The notes: generated by a model not told the origin, from the letters alone. Counted from the first letter of the stretch, positions 45,164-54,662 are shown. The stretch: DNA of 64,000 nt from Calothrix sp. C42_A2020_038 (GCA_015272395.1 JACYLQ010000027.1:310001-374000), one strand, 5' to 3'. Program-made: numbers and translations.

Positions 45164-45898
45164 ATGTCACAAGTTGTAACCGTTAAGAGTGAAGACATTA
45201 TTCGTCATATCAAGCTCTCTTGCCAAATACCTGATGTGCTTCAAGCTATAGCTATTCAGAAAATAATTATTGAGACAGCTGATCAAGTAGGTATTAAAGT
45301 TGAACCGCAAGAACTTCAACAGGCAGGGGATAACTTGCGAGTTGCTAAAAAACTTGTAAAAGCAGCTGACACCATCGCATGGCTGACAAAACATCATCTG
45401 TCTGTAGATGAGTTTGAGGAGCTTGTTTATGCCAACGTGCTAGCTGCGAAATTATCAAATCATTTATTTGCGAAACAAGTAGAAAGCTTTTTTTTCGCAC
45501 ATCAACTAGATTATGTTGCAGCAGTTACTTACGAAGTTGTCTTAGATGACGAAGACTTGGCTTGGGAGATTTTTTACGCTCTGCAAGAAAGAGAAACTAC
45601 TTGGATAGAAGTTGCTCGCCAATTCATTCAAAATCCAGAACAGCGACGCGCTTGGGGATATCAGGGAATTCGACATCGCTTAGATTTCCGTCCAGAAATT
45701 GCCTCCTCTATCTTTGCTGCTAGCTCGACACCTGTTATTCTCAAGCCGATTGTTACTGCCAAAAAAGTTTATCTGATTTGGGTTGAAGAAATTATTCATC
45801 CTAAACTAGATGAGCAACTGCGTGCCAAGATTCAACAAGATTTATTTTCAGCTTGGTTAAATCAACAAGTTTATCAATTAGAAATTTTGATTCAATAA
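45164..45898 (+). CDS. PpiC-like (parvulin-type) peptidylprolyl isomerase-related protein
   Basis: 244 residues; the ATG at 45164 has GAGGAA seven bases upstream, so the earlier TTG at 45137 is rejected. The N-terminal helical part (IRHIKLSCQIPDVLQAIAIQ; LRVAKKLVKAADTIAWL; VDEFEELVYANVLAAKL) is SurA/PpiC-like. The last 110 residues resemble a weak parvulin domain (WIEVARQFIQNPEQRRAWGY; IFAASSTPVILKPIVTAKKVYLIWV). It lacks a signal peptide, so it works in the cytoplasm. Its fixed place between the adaptor and the GG-leader genes suggests chaperone-like handling of the cargo; that is inference. Confidence 0.75.
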   Translation: MSQVVTVKSEDIIRHIKLSCQIPDVLQAIAIQKIIIETADQVGIKVEPQELQQAGDNLRVAKKLVKAADTIAWLTKHHLSVDEFEELVYANVLAAKLSNHLFAKQVESFFFAHQLDYVAAVTYEVVLDDEDLAWEIFYALQERETTWIEVARQFIQNPEQRRAWGYQGIRHRLDFRPEIASSIFAASSTPVILKPIVTAKKVYLIWVEEIIHPKLDEQLRAKIQQDLFSAWLNQQVYQLEILIQ

Positions 45899-46318
45899 GA
45901 TCTAGATAAAAGTTATCAACTCTCTAAATAGTCATTGTTAAAAAAAATCAACTTAGATAACTTATATTTTATTTAGTTTTTTTATTAATTTTAGTAGGAG
46001 TCTTTTATGAATAAATAAAAAATCTTAAAAATCTTTATAAATATAATTTAATATACTCCTTATTTTGATTGTATAGAGATTATCATCTCTAAACTATTAT
46101 TATTTTTTAAGCTCTAAAATCTCAAAATATGGAGACAAATTTCATGCTTTTTTTTGAACATTAATTAATATTAAAAATCGCCAAAAAGTCACTATAAAAA
46201 ATATCACAAAAAACAACAAAGTATCACTTATTAATTTTGAAATGTTAGATTATAGATGTCACAAAAATAAATTTAGTGACATTTAATCAACAAAAATTTG
46301 TAATTCCAGGAGAATACT
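45899..46318 (+). promoter_or_regulatory. AT-rich spacer upstream of the first GG-leader gene
   Basis: 420 bases, very AT-rich, without ORF. It probably holds an independent promoter of the precursor genes, but no single -35/-10 pair stands out. CCAGGAG before 46319 is the ribosome site. Confidence 0.4.
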
Positions 46319-46555
46319 ATGATTATCTCTGATATCTCACATTTAGAAGTAGCATCCGAAGAGAATAGCGTAGTTGGCGGATTCGCAGTTTCTAACGCAA
46401 ATGCTTATGCAAATGCTTATGGTCCAAACTTTGCCGGTACCTCCACTTACACATCTACCTATGCTTCCACGAGATACTACCCCTATTACTACTACTATTA
46501 CTACCCAAGTAACAGTGCTAGCTCTAGCTCGTACTCTAGCTCATCAGCATATTAG
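46319..46555 (+). CDS. Gly-Gly leader peptide precursor, Tyr/Ser-rich core (precursor 1)
   Basis: A 78-residue small protein. Residues 1-21 form a leader of the double-glycine type (MIISDISHLEVASEE...VVGG), acidic and with the usual hydrophobic positions. After the expected cleavage, the 57-residue core has 15 Tyr and 14 Ser, including seven Tyr in a row (RYYPYYYYYYYP) and Ser runs (SNSASSSSYSSSSAY). It has no Cys. The leader fits cutting by the C39 domain of the exporter at 40427. The core looks like a structural or adhesive polymer rather than a compact fold. CAGGAG lies a few bases upstream. Confidence 0.82.
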   Translation: MIISDISHLEVASEENSVVGGFAVSNANAYANAYGPNFAGTSTYTSTYASTRYYPYYYYYYYPSNSASSSSYSSSSAY

Positions 46556-46589
46556 GTACTTAATGAATCGCAAACAATAATGAAAAGTT

Positions 46590-46616
46590 GCTGAAAGCTT
46601 TTAAAAAGCTTTCAGC
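46590..46616 (+). terminator. Palindrome between the two precursor genes
   Basis: GCTGAAAGCTTTT and AAAAGCTTTCAGC pair perfectly with almost no loop, 34 bases after precursor 1. The T-run that follows is weak (TTACCTATTTTTC), so this may be an attenuator or RNA end giving more of the first product. Confidence 0.6.
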
Positions 46617-46642
46617 TTACCTATTTTTCAATGGAGGGAACT

Positions 46643-46942
46643 ATGAGTCGATTAAAAATTGTTGACCTTAGTTTTTTGGAAACAGAGCTTTCTCAGAGTG
46701 GTGAAGTGCAAGGGGGAATTAGCACTTTTTATCAACCTGTAGGCTCTGTATCAACCAGTTTCGATGCTGCTTTTAATGCAAGTTATTTTGGAAACTGGTC
46801 AGTTTATCAAATTGGTCGTGGATATGTTGTAGAAGCTAGTATCTATGGTTCTGCTAGTGGCGCCTCTGCCGGTGCAACAGCTGGTGCCACATCTGATGGA
46901 ACTCACTTTGCAACATCCTACGCGCGATCAACAAGTTATTAA
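46643..46942 (+). CDS. Gly-Gly leader peptide precursor, Ser/Ala/Gly-rich core (precursor 2)
   Basis: 99 residues from the ATG at 46643, with GGAGG five bases upstream; the ORF's earlier ATG at 46631 precedes this site and is rejected. The leader (MSRLKIVDLSFLETELSQ...VQGG, 25 residues) again ends in Gly-Gly. The core of 74 residues is Ser/Ala/Gly/Thr/Tyr-rich (ASIYGSASGASAGATAGATS; FATSYARSTSY). Both precursors share the leader theme but not the core sequence. The hairpin after the stop marks the end of the unit. Confidence 0.8.
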   Translation: MSRLKIVDLSFLETELSQSGEVQGGISTFYQPVGSVSTSFDAAFNASYFGNWSVYQIGRGYVVEASIYGSASGASAGATAGATSDGTHFATSYARSTSY

Positions 46943-46953
46943 GTTTTATAAAC

Positions 46954-46987
46954 CTTCTAGAGACACGAAATTTCCCGTCTCTAGAAG
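46954..46987 (+). terminator. Terminator after the second precursor gene
   Basis: A perfect 11-base stem CTTCTAGAGAC / GTCTCTAGAAG with a 12-base loop, placed 12 bases beyond the stop. The short T-run (ATTTCG) is weak. Confidence 0.65.
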
Positions 46988-47009
46988 ATTTCGATACATA
47001 ACCAAGCTA

Positions 47010-47042
47010 TTAAAACTTTTGACTTTGACACAAACTACTAGT
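47010..47042. mobile_element. Possible solo end of the MITE-like family
   Basis: AAAACTTTTGAC followed by TTTGACACAAACTACTAGT resembles the right end of copies A-C (CAAAACTTTTGACAxxAACyrGTAG). Only one end is present, between precursor 2 and the converging hydrolase gene. Confidence 0.35.
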
Positions 47043-47961
47043 TTTTAGGCAAATGATTATGGATGGCTGTTTGCTCTGCTACCCAATCTTGTAAAATAGG
47101 ATTGACTATTTCGGGTGCCTCGTCTTGAGGGCAATGGCCAACTCCTTCTATGGGGATAAACTTGAGTACCTGTGGATAGTCAGCGAATGCACGTCCCAAC
47201 TCTATAGGTTCCCAAGGGTCAGCGGCACCCCATATAATCATTGCAGGACAAGGTAACTTTGGTAATAAGTCTTCTGGTAAAGGTCCACTCGAATACGATG
47301 TAAATGCTAGAAATACAGCTACTGCACCTGGATCAGAAGCAGGTGACATCAAAATATCTATTAACTCATCAGTAACCGCGTCAGGGTTGGCGTAAGCTTG
47401 TAATAAGATTTTACGCACTGTTTTGGGTTTAGCTATTTGGTTGAAAAATAAGTTACCTATAGCTTGATTAGATAAAACCTTTTGCAGTAGTGGGGCGCCA
47501 AAACGACGATACCAAGGTAAAGACTCACGCTTGCGATCATGTAACAAACGTAGCGAACAGTTGAGTAAAGCAATTCCAAGTGCAATATCTGGATTATCTA
47601 CTGCTACTTGCATAGCAACAATACAGCCAATTGAGTTGCCTACCAAAAAAACAGGTTCTCCAACAACTTCACGACAAAAATCAGCTATTTGCTGTCCCCA
47701 AGTTTCAAAAGTGTAGGCAAGTTGGGTATTTGGATTTGGCTTGGCCGAACCACCAAAACCAATCAAATCAATTGCAAAAACCCGACACTTTTGTGCAAGT
47801 ACCGGAATATTTTTTCGCCAATGCCACCACGAGGCGCCAAAACCGTGTATCAAAATTACCGCTGGTCCTGTACTGCCTTGTGCTTGGTAAGAAATTGGGA
47901 AACCCCGCCAAATCCATCTTTGCGACACAGAAAGCGTTGGAGTTGAAGCAGATATAGTCAT
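47038..47961 (-). CDS. Alpha/beta-fold hydrolase
   Basis: 307 residues. Oxyanion part VILIHGFGASWWHWRKNIPV, nucleophile elbow VGNSIGC (Ser), acid Asp in IIWGAADPWEP and His in GVGHCPQDEAP complete the catalytic triad. The cap region lies between about 145 and 215. Layout resembles cyanobacterial/plastid hydrolases of the pheophytinase or haloalkane-dehalogenase-like group, but the substrate cannot be deduced. It stands alone. Confidence 0.88.
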   Translation of the reverse strand: MTISASTPTLSVSQRWIWRGFPISYQAQGSTGPAVILIHGFGASWWHWRKNIPVLAQKCRVFAIDLIGFGGSAKPNPNTQLAYTFETWGQQIADFCREVVGEPVFLVGNSIGCIVAMQVAVDNPDIALGIALLNCSLRLLHDRKRESLPWYRRFGAPLLQKVLSNQAIGNLFFNQIAKPKTVRKILLQAYANPDAVTDELIDILMSPASDPGAVAVFLAFTSYSSGPLPEDLLPKLPCPAMIIWGAADPWEPIELGRAFADYPQVLKFIPIEGVGHCPQDEAPEIVNPILQDWVAEQTAIHNHLPKN

Positions 47962-48185
47962 GGTTTATTACTTAAATTTATACGTGTTTTAATGCGTTTA
48001 AATGTATCGCTAACATAATATACAGCTAGTTGCTGTGTTGATATGCACTAATCAACAAATGGTTTGTTCTCTCAATCAAAACTTTAACCTTTTTATTTTT
48101 TTTTGTCAGAGTAATAATACGAGCCTATATAGCCTATATAATATTGCTTACATTTCATCTTCAGTATTTTAACGTAAAACAGATA

Positions 48186-49283
48186 TCAATCTTCTTCAGC
48201 GTCTTGATATTGCTGCTGTAATTCTTGCAATTGTGTACGCCGAGATTTTTGACGATATTTTTTTGTTTCAAGCTTGGGTTCGTATTGAGTGTAACCTTTA
48301 CCTTTAGTTTTTAACTTTAAGGTAGATTCAGGGTCTGCTGAAGAATTAAGATGAGCCTGCCTTAAGGTTACTTCTTCTAAAAAGCTTAAATAATGGTTGT
48401 AACGTTCCCAATCTCCTCTAACAACACAATTTGGCTCATCTCGATGAAGGCAGTCGCTAAACCGACAATTTCCTACTGCCAGTTTTTGCCTAGCTTCAGG
48501 GAAATAATATACCAGTTCGGATGGACTGAAATCTAAGTCAGGTTGATTAAAACCTGGAGTATCAGCGAGTAAACCACCATTTGGCAATTCAAAAAGTTCA
48601 ACATGACGGGTAGTATGACGACCCTTGGCTAACTTTCCCGATACTTCACCCACACGTAGATGAATGTTTGGTATCAATTTATTAATTAAGCTTGATTTCC
48701 CAACACCTGAAGCACCTGCTAACACACTAATCTTGTTCTGAAGTTTACTCAACAAGTCCTCAGTATTTGTATTTTTGTATACACTAATAAAAATTGGTTG
48801 ATAGCCCCACCTGCTTAAACGGTTTTGAATCGAAGCTTGTTGCGATTGCGATATTAAATCGCATTTGTTAAGACATAAAACTACATCTACTCCAGTAGAC
48901 TCAGCCTTTACCAAGAATCTACTCAGTTGATATGGTTCCAAAGGTGGGTCAGCAACAGCGAAAAGTAGTAAAATTTGATTGACATTAGCAATGGCTGGAC
49001 GGTCAAGCTGACTCGAACGGGCGAGTACATCAGTTATAGCTCCGCTTTGAGTCACTAAGTTTGCTTCTTCGACGACAACACGGTCTCCAACCATGACAGA
49101 AAGCCCGATTTTCTTTAACCGAGTTCTACGAGTACATAAAAGAGTAGGGGGTAGAGAATCAATTTCTTCCTTATTTCCAAAATCCCCCTTACCTCTATCC
49201 AATTGGACAGTATAAAAATTTGCTTGCACGGCTAATACCGTGCCAGTTAATTGCTCCTTAGCTTGCATACCTTCCGCGTTCAT
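48186..49283 (-). CDS. rsgA: Small ribosomal subunit biogenesis GTPase RsgA
   Basis: A 365-residue circularly permuted GTPase that matures the 30S subunit. An OB-fold domain (LTGTVLAVQANFYTVQL; MVGDRVVVEE) comes first. G4 NKCD precedes G1 (GASGVGKSSLINKL), the permutation hallmark, followed by G2/G3 KGRHTT and DTPGF. A C-terminal zinc site includes CRFSDCLHRDEPNC. The start ATG overlaps the tusA-like stop by 4 bases, so both are coupled. The tail (KLETKKYRQKSRRTQLQEL) is an extension beyond the usual end. Confidence 0.95.
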   Translation of the reverse strand: MNAEGMQAKEQLTGTVLAVQANFYTVQLDRGKGDFGNKEEIDSLPPTLLCTRRTRLKKIGLSVMVGDRVVVEEANLVTQSGAITDVLARSSQLDRPAIANVNQILLLFAVADPPLEPYQLSRFLVKAESTGVDVVLCLNKCDLISQSQQASIQNRLSRWGYQPIFISVYKNTNTEDLLSKLQNKISVLAGASGVGKSSLINKLIPNIHLRVGEVSGKLAKGRHTTRHVELFELPNGGLLADTPGFNQPDLDFSPSELVYYFPEARQKLAVGNCRFSDCLHRDEPNCVVRGDWERYNHYLSFLEEVTLRQAHLNSSADPESTLKLKTKGKGYTQYEPKLETKKYRQKSRRTQLQELQQQYQDAEED

Positions 49284-49537
49284 TGCGCGTTAACTGGACA
49301 GCGTACTAACAAAGAAAAATAGCCGGAACAATCAGTGATTTGCTCAACTTTATACCCTGACATAGTTAAACTATCAGGTACTTGCTCGATTGGTTCACCT
49401 GGGTCTAACCAAACTTCAAGTAAACTACCTGGAGGCATCTTTTCTAGGTTTAATTTTGTCCGAACAAAATTAATTGGACAAGGAGTGCCGCGCAAATCAA
49501 GTTGAACATCGGGTGTGTAAACAGAAGATACGCTCAT
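49280..49537 (-). CDS. TusA-like sulfurtransferase
   Basis: 85 residues from the ATG at 49537, which has GAGGGA upstream; an earlier in-frame start at 49567 lacks this. The TusA/SirA motif is complete: LDLRGTPCPINFVRTKLNLE with the CPxx Cys that carries sulfur as persulfide, and GEPIEQVP. The family relays sulfur for tRNA thiolation and other cofactors. It sits between dnaJ and rsgA, close to both. Confidence 0.88.
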   Translation of the reverse strand: MSVSSVYTPDVQLDLRGTPCPINFVRTKLNLEKMPPGSLLEVWLDPGEPIEQVPDSLTMSGYKVEQITDCSGYFSLLVRCPVNAQ

Positions 49538-49593
49538 TTCTATTCCCTCGCTTGAAAACCCCACCACAAATTTTATAGTTAGCGGTCAGTTAT

Positions 49594-50736
49594 TTATCTT
49601 TGGTGGAAAAGGTTACCTAAAAACCCTTCTATCCCTCCTTTTCCGGTGCGTTCTCCTCTAATTTTAGCGAGTTCTTCAAGTAATTTTCGCTCCTCTGCAC
49701 TCAACTTAGAGGGATTTGGAATATCAATCATGACTGTTACTAATTGGTCGCCCCGGTTTACAGGATTCCCTAACCTTGGTACACCGTGATTTTCTAACCT
49801 GAATTCAGCATAAGGTTGTGTTCCTGGGGGAATAGTTAATTCCTCTGGTCCGTCTACCGTGTTGACCTGCAATCTACATCCCAAAATTGCTTGAAGATAA
49901 CTAATCGAGATTGTGGAGCGAATGTTTAAATCTTCCCTTTGGAACTCGCTATCCTCATTTACCGATAGTTGAACATACAAATCTCCAGCTGGTCCACCCC
50001 TTTGCCCTGCATCTCCTTCACCAGGTATCCGCAAGCGTAGTCCATCATACACCCCTGGCGGAATTGTGATTTTGAGCTGCTTGGCTACTTGATTAGCACC
50101 TTTGCCGCCACAGTTATCACATTTATCTTCGATTACCATTCCTGACCCATTACAAGTAGGACAAGTTGAAACTTGTGTAAAGCTACCAAAGGGTGTTCGC
50201 GTCACACGACGCACTTGTCCCGTTCCGCTACAAGTTGAACATGTACGTGGACGAGTACCAGGTTTGGCGCCAGTACCAGTACAAACCTCGCAAGTTTCTA
50301 GATGAGCAATCCTAACTTGCTTTTCTCCGCCAAATACCGCTTCTCGAAAATCTAACTTCAGGTCCAGTTGAAGGTCATCACCGCGAACTGGACCACTACG
50401 GCGCCTAGCTTGTGTTGGACCACCCATACCACCAGCAAAACCGCTGAAAATGCTTTCAAAAATATCAGCGAAACCACCCATGTCGCCCATATCTTGAAAA
50501 CCTACACCAGCACCGGCATTGACACCATCGTGACCAAAACGGTCATAGCGTGCCCGCATTTCTGGCTCGGAAAGCACTTCGTAAGCACGGTTAATTTCTT
50601 TAAAACGCTCTTCCGCACCTGCTTCCTTATTTACATCTGGGTGATACTTCCGGGCTAATCGACGGTAAGCACTTTTTATTTCGTCCTTGTCGGCATCACG
50701 AGAGACACCTAGAATTTCATAATAGTCACGAGCCAT
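49594..50736 (-). CDS. dnaJ: Chaperone DnaJ
   Basis: 380 residues, type I J-protein. J domain 1-70 with HPD ([11 protein letters not shown]). Gly/Phe-rich linker. Four CxxCxGxG zinc motifs follow ([37 protein letters not shown]). C-terminal substrate domains follow ([21 protein letters not shown]). It stimulates DnaK's ATPase and hands over unfolded proteins. It lies downstream of dnaK after a 918-base gap with a MITE-like element, so it probably has its own promoter. Confidence 0.97.
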   Translation of the reverse strand: MARDYYEILGVSRDADKDEIKSAYRRLARKYHPDVNKEAGAEERFKEINRAYEVLSEPEMRARYDRFGHDGVNAGAGVGFQDMGDMGGFADIFESIFSGFAGGMGGPTQARRRSGPVRGDDLQLDLKLDFREAVFGGEKQVRIAHLETCEVCTGTGAKPGTRPRTCSTCSGTGQVRRVTRTPFGSFTQVSTCPTCNGSGMVIEDKCDNCGGKGANQVAKQLKITIPPGVYDGLRLRIPGEGDAGQRGGPAGDLYVQLSVNEDSEFQREDLNIRSTISISYLQAILGCRLQVNTVDGPEELTIPPGTQPYAEFRLENHGVPRLGNPVNRGDQLVTVMIDIPNPSKLSAEERKLLEELAKIRGERTGKGGIEGFLGNLFHQR

Positions 50737-51533
50737 ATTGGTACATGTGAGATAAGACAGTTAGACAGTATGCTAGACACCTCCCTCAAGCAGCTTGCTG
50801 GAGGCTTTTGATTACGAGTTAAGTTTTGTTAATAGTAAATTTTACCTTTTACCTTCAGCAAAAATCACCGAAAATAAATATATTTAGACTTTTTAGACCA
50901 CGATATGAAAAAGTATGTAACTTTTTGGCCAGTGCATAATCAGTAAACGTCAAGTATGAGTATACTTAAAATCATGCAGGAAGTGCAGGTGTGGTTTCCA
51001 CCGCTTTAATGGCTTGCGAAGCCTTTTGGCTAGTTTCTAGCATTGTTATTGTTTAAGCATGATTTCCGAAAAGTATTTCATTGAGATTACTTTTATACAT
51101 GCATATAACAGTTTTAGAGAAATGTTGACAAAGATTTAAAGTCCATCAAAACACTCTCATCTGTCAAGCAATGCTGCCCTATAGCCTAAAAAGTCACTAA
51201 AGTCTAAGCAGGTAAAAAACAAGTTAGGTATTATAACTATTCTCCGCTTCAAATTTTATTGACCAGTTTTCTTGTCTTGGGTGTGGAAAACCGTATAGCA
51301 GTATTCTAAGCAGACTAAAAACGTTTCTTCAACCACTTTTCTCCCCTTCCAGAGAGAATTAAGTTGTACGCTTAGTTTTCCACATAACACAAGAGAGCCA
51401 GGCATGAGACAATACAAAGTAATTAAACAGTAAATTGCCGAGATTACACAAGTCCCGGCAATTTTAGCTGTTATTACAATTTAGCAAATATCTAAGATAT
51501 TGATTGTTAGCGGTAGGCATTGGTGATTAGCAC
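50737..51533. other. Long spacer between dnaK and dnaJ
   Basis: About 800 bases without an ORF or recognised RNA. Short palindromes near 51440-51475 (TGCCGAGATTACACAAGTCCCGGCA) are seen. The upstream half probably contains the dnaJ promoter. CIRCE-like repeats were not found. Confidence 0.5.
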
Positions 51534-51637
51534 CTAGTGGTCTGTGTTGTTTCTTTGAGTGCATTTTGCGAGGCTTGCGATGCCTGTTCCACAAGAGATT
51601 ATTTATACCACCAAAACTTTTGACACACACCATTAGG
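51534..51637. mobile_element. MITE-like element, copy C (reverse orientation)
   Basis: About 104 bases, starting CTAGTGGTCTGTGTTG and ending CCAAAACTTTTGACACACAC. In reverse it shares GGTGGTATAAATAATCTCTTGTGGA and GCATCGCAAGCCTCG with copy B. It lies immediately after the dnaK stop. Confidence 0.7.
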
Positions 51638-51654
51638 AAGATTAGCTATCTATT

Positions 51655-53610
51655 TTAGTCAATAGTTTCATAATCTGCTGATATATTTGCTTCCTCATCA
51701 AAATCAAAATTAAATTGTGGTATCGCTTCATTCAGACTGCCATCGTTACCATTCGTCGAATTGCCGGTCAGTTCGACAATCTCACCAGGTTGACTGATGT
51801 TGGCCCGATTATAGACTTCGGCGCCGATAGCAAACAAAGCTTGTTGGAACTCATCCAGACGTTGCTGAAATTCGGAGACTGAAACGTCAGCATTGTTGAC
51901 TACTGCTTGTAATAGAGATAGTTTTTCATCGGCTACAGCTTTCATCTCATCGCTAATCAAATTCGCGTTATTTTTCAAAGTCGATTCATAGCTGCCTAAC
52001 AAGTTGTCTGCTTGGTTTTTCAAGCTAACTAACTCAATACGCTTTTTGTCTTCTTCTGCAAATATTTCAGCTTCTTGACGCATTTTTTCGATTTCAGAAG
52101 CACTTAAGCCACCTGTATTCGTAATGCGTATGCTTTGTTCTCTGCCAGTACCTTTGTCCTGAGCAGCAACTTGCATGATACCGTTGACATCGATCTCAAA
52201 TGAAACTTCTATTTGCGGGACTCCGCGCGGTGCAGGTGGAATACCAGCAAGAAGGAATTTACCAAGGCTTTTATTATCGCGCGCCATTGCTCGTTCACCC
52301 TGGAGAACGTGAATTTCGACACTCGTTTGCCCATCGATAGCGGTGGAAAAAACCTGAGACTTGCTAGTAGGAATTGTGGTATTACGCTCGATAATCTTAG
52401 TGAAAACCTCACCCAAGGTTTCTATGCCCAACGAGAGTGGGGTGACATCGAGCAGTAATAGATTATCAACTTCGCCACCTAAGACCCCAGCTTGAATTGC
52501 GGCGCCAAGAGCAACAGCCTCATCGGGGTTAACAGAGCGGTCTGGAGTTTTACCGTTAAAGAATTTTATTAAAGCATTTTGAACAGCAGGAATACGAGTG
52601 GAACCACCAACTAAAATGATTTTATCAATATCTTGAGGTTTGAGATCAGCATCTTTAAGGGCTTGGGCCATCGGTTCGAGAGTTGCAGCAATTAAATGGC
52701 TGGACAATTCTTCAAATTTGGCACGACTGAGTTCCATTTCCAAGTGCTTCGGACCAGTTGCATCAGCCGTGATAAAAGGCAAGTTAATCGAAGTATTGCC
52801 CATGCTAGATAGTTCAATTTTTGCCTTTTCTGCTGCTTCACGCAAACGTTGCACCGCCATTTTATCTTGTGATATGTCAATTCCTTCGGTTGCAACGAAC
52901 ATCTGAACCATCCACTCGACAATAACATTATCAAAGTCATCTCCGCCAAGATGGTTGTTACCACAAGTCGCTTTTACTTCAAATACTCCATCCCCAAGTT
53001 GGAGAATGGAAACGTCGAATGTACCCCCACCAAGGTCAAAAACAAGAATTAATTGTTCTTGGTCTTGCTTGTCTAACCCAAATGCCAAGGCCGCAGCAGT
53101 CGGTTCATTGATTATTCGTAAAACTTCAAGACCAGCAATTGTTCCAGCATCTTTCGTAGCTTGCCTTTGGGCATCAGTAAAATAGGCAGGTACAGTTATA
53201 ACTGCTTTTGTAACAGCTTCACCTAAAAAGTTCTCCGCATCTAGCTTCAGCTTTTGCAAAACCATTGCGGATATTTCTTGAGGTGTGTAGTTTCGTCCCC
53301 GTATTTGCACATCTACGGTATCATCACGTCCTTTGATACATTGATAAGGTACCCTTGAACGCTCAGTTTCTGTATCTTCCCAACGGCGCCCAATGAAACG
53401 CTTAATACTAAAAATAGTATTTTCTGCATTTGTGACAGCTTGACGTTTTGCCAATTGACCAACTAAGCGCTCACCACCCTTGCCAAATCCAATAATACTT
53501 GGAGTTGTTCTTCCACCTTCGGAACTGGCAATAACAATCGGTTGACCACCTTCTAAGACTGCTACACAACTGTTGGTAGTGCCCAAGTCAATCCCAATAA
53601 CTTTTCCCAT
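51655..53610 (-). CDS. dnaK: Chaperone DnaK (Hsp70)
   Basis: 651 residues, a full-length Hsp70. ATPase domain signatures: [18 protein letters not shown] at the start, [14 protein letters not shown], and [13 protein letters not shown]. The substrate-binding domain follows ([20 protein letters not shown]), then a helical lid and an acidic tail ([19 protein letters not shown]) in place of the enteric EEVKDKK end. It refolds proteins in the cytoplasm with DnaJ and GrpE encoded next to it, on the same strand. Cyanobacteria carry several DnaK paralogues; this is the one linked to grpE. Confidence 0.97.
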   Translation of the reverse strand: MGKVIGIDLGTTNSCVAVLEGGQPIVIASSEGGRTTPSIIGFGKGGERLVGQLAKRQAVTNAENTIFSIKRFIGRRWEDTETERSRVPYQCIKGRDDTVDVQIRGRNYTPQEISAMVLQKLKLDAENFLGEAVTKAVITVPAYFTDAQRQATKDAGTIAGLEVLRIINEPTAAALAFGLDKQDQEQLILVFDLGGGTFDVSILQLGDGVFEVKATCGNNHLGGDDFDNVIVEWMVQMFVATEGIDISQDKMAVQRLREAAEKAKIELSSMGNTSINLPFITADATGPKHLEMELSRAKFEELSSHLIAATLEPMAQALKDADLKPQDIDKIILVGGSTRIPAVQNALIKFFNGKTPDRSVNPDEAVALGAAIQAGVLGGEVDNLLLLDVTPLSLGIETLGEVFTKIIERNTTIPTSKSQVFSTAIDGQTSVEIHVLQGERAMARDNKSLGKFLLAGIPPAPRGVPQIEVSFEIDVNGIMQVAAQDKGTGREQSIRITNTGGLSASEIEKMRQEAEIFAEEDKKRIELVSLKNQADNLLGSYESTLKNNANLISDEMKAVADEKLSLLQAVVNNADVSVSEFQQRLDEFQQALFAIGAEVYNRANISQPGEIVELTGNSTNGNDGSLNEAIPQFNFDFDEEANISADYETID

Positions 53611-53908
53611 AGATATTCAGTATTTGTTAGCTCGTTACTTTGCTTTGAAGTTGTCGCAGCCATTGTTTGTAAAACAGCAGTTTACTGATTCAATTAGTAC
53701 TAAAATTGGTACAAAAACGACTAAACTTCAAGCGTTTTATAATGCGGGATATTTTAATTGGGTACTTATGTACTTACTAGTTTAGAATTAGTGATGCGAT
53801 GTCAGTGCCAAAGAAGGTTAATAGTATTTGATGCCAAGCGGTCGGAAGCATTAAGCAAAAAGCTTAACAGTACAACCGACCACAGGCGATTCTTGATCAA
53901 AGAATAGT
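53611..53908 (-). promoter_or_regulatory. grpE-dnaK spacer with a hairpin
   Basis: About 300 bases between grpE and dnaK. At 53840-53881 GGTCGG and CCGACC enclose a nested TTAAGC-AAAAA-GCTTAA, a possible terminator or attenuator after grpE. dnaK may have its own promoter in the remainder, but none is certain. Confidence 0.45.
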
Positions 53909-54583
53909 TCAACTATCAGATGAACTTGACTGAACATCATCAGGTACAGGGGTATCTTCCTTTGGAGCTGCCACCTTAACCATTGCATGGCGAAGTACAC
54001 GTTCGCCCAAAAAATATCCGCGTACTAACTCTTCTAACACTGTTCCTTCCGGATGTTCATCCGTAGGTTCCCGCAATACTGCTTCATGAAGATTAGGGTC
54101 AAAGGGTTGACCTTCAGGACGCATGGGCGAGACACCCAACCGCTTCAAGCTATCAACAAGTTGTTTATAAACACCTTGGTAGCTTTTATGGATTGCCATC
54201 TCGGCATCATTTTGAGGTTTGATGTGAGCGCGCGCACGTTCAAAGTTATCGACTACTGGCAGCAATTCTGTAATCGTATTTCGTTTGACTTGGGCATCAA
54301 GTTCATCTTTTTCCTTTTGGGTACGCTTGCGATAGTTGTCAAAATCTGCGACCAAACGCATGTACTGACTGCTGCTGGCTTCGAGTTGAGCTTTGAGCGA
54401 ATCAATTTGCTGTGCCAATTGTGTATTTACAGAATCAGAAGTGCCAGCGTCGGTATTTACACTATTATCTGAGGTCGATGCTGTGTCAGTAACATCGTTG
54501 GTTGCCACAGCTTGGTCAGTTACTTCGCTGCCAGATGCGTTTGTGTTGATTTGTTCTGGGGAGTCACTATTCATCGTTTGCAT
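53909..54583 (-). CDS. grpE: Nucleotide-exchange factor GrpE
   Basis: 224 residues. An acidic, low-complexity N-terminal region (Ser/Thr/Asp-rich, 1-60) precedes a long coiled coil ([34 protein letters not shown]). The C-terminal beta domain ([39 protein letters not shown]) carries the GrpE signature. It opens the ADP-bound DnaK. The start is either this ATG, very close to AGAGG, or one three codons in. First of the grpE-dnaK-dnaJ cluster. Confidence 0.95.
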   Translation of the reverse strand: MQTMNSDSPEQINTNASGSEVTDQAVATNDVTDTASTSDNSVNTDAGTSDSVNTQLAQQIDSLKAQLEASSSQYMRLVADFDNYRKRTQKEKDELDAQVKRNTITELLPVVDNFERARAHIKPQNDAEMAIHKSYQGVYKQLVDSLKRLGVSPMRPEGQPFDPNLHEAVLREPTDEHPEGTVLEELVRGYFLGERVLRHAMVKVAAPKEDTPVPDDVQSSSSDS

Positions 54584-54604
54584 TACCTCTTTCTGTTCTC
54601 CTGA

Positions 54605-54662
54605 TTGCTGAGATTTTAGATTTTAGATTTTAGATTTTGGGTTCTGGATTCTAGATTCTAGA
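54605..54662. repeat. GATTTTA heptamer repeat, left arm
   Basis: Runs of GATTTTA/GATTCTA heptamers upstream of grpE. They are complementary to the right arm at 54768-54838. Confidence 0.75.
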
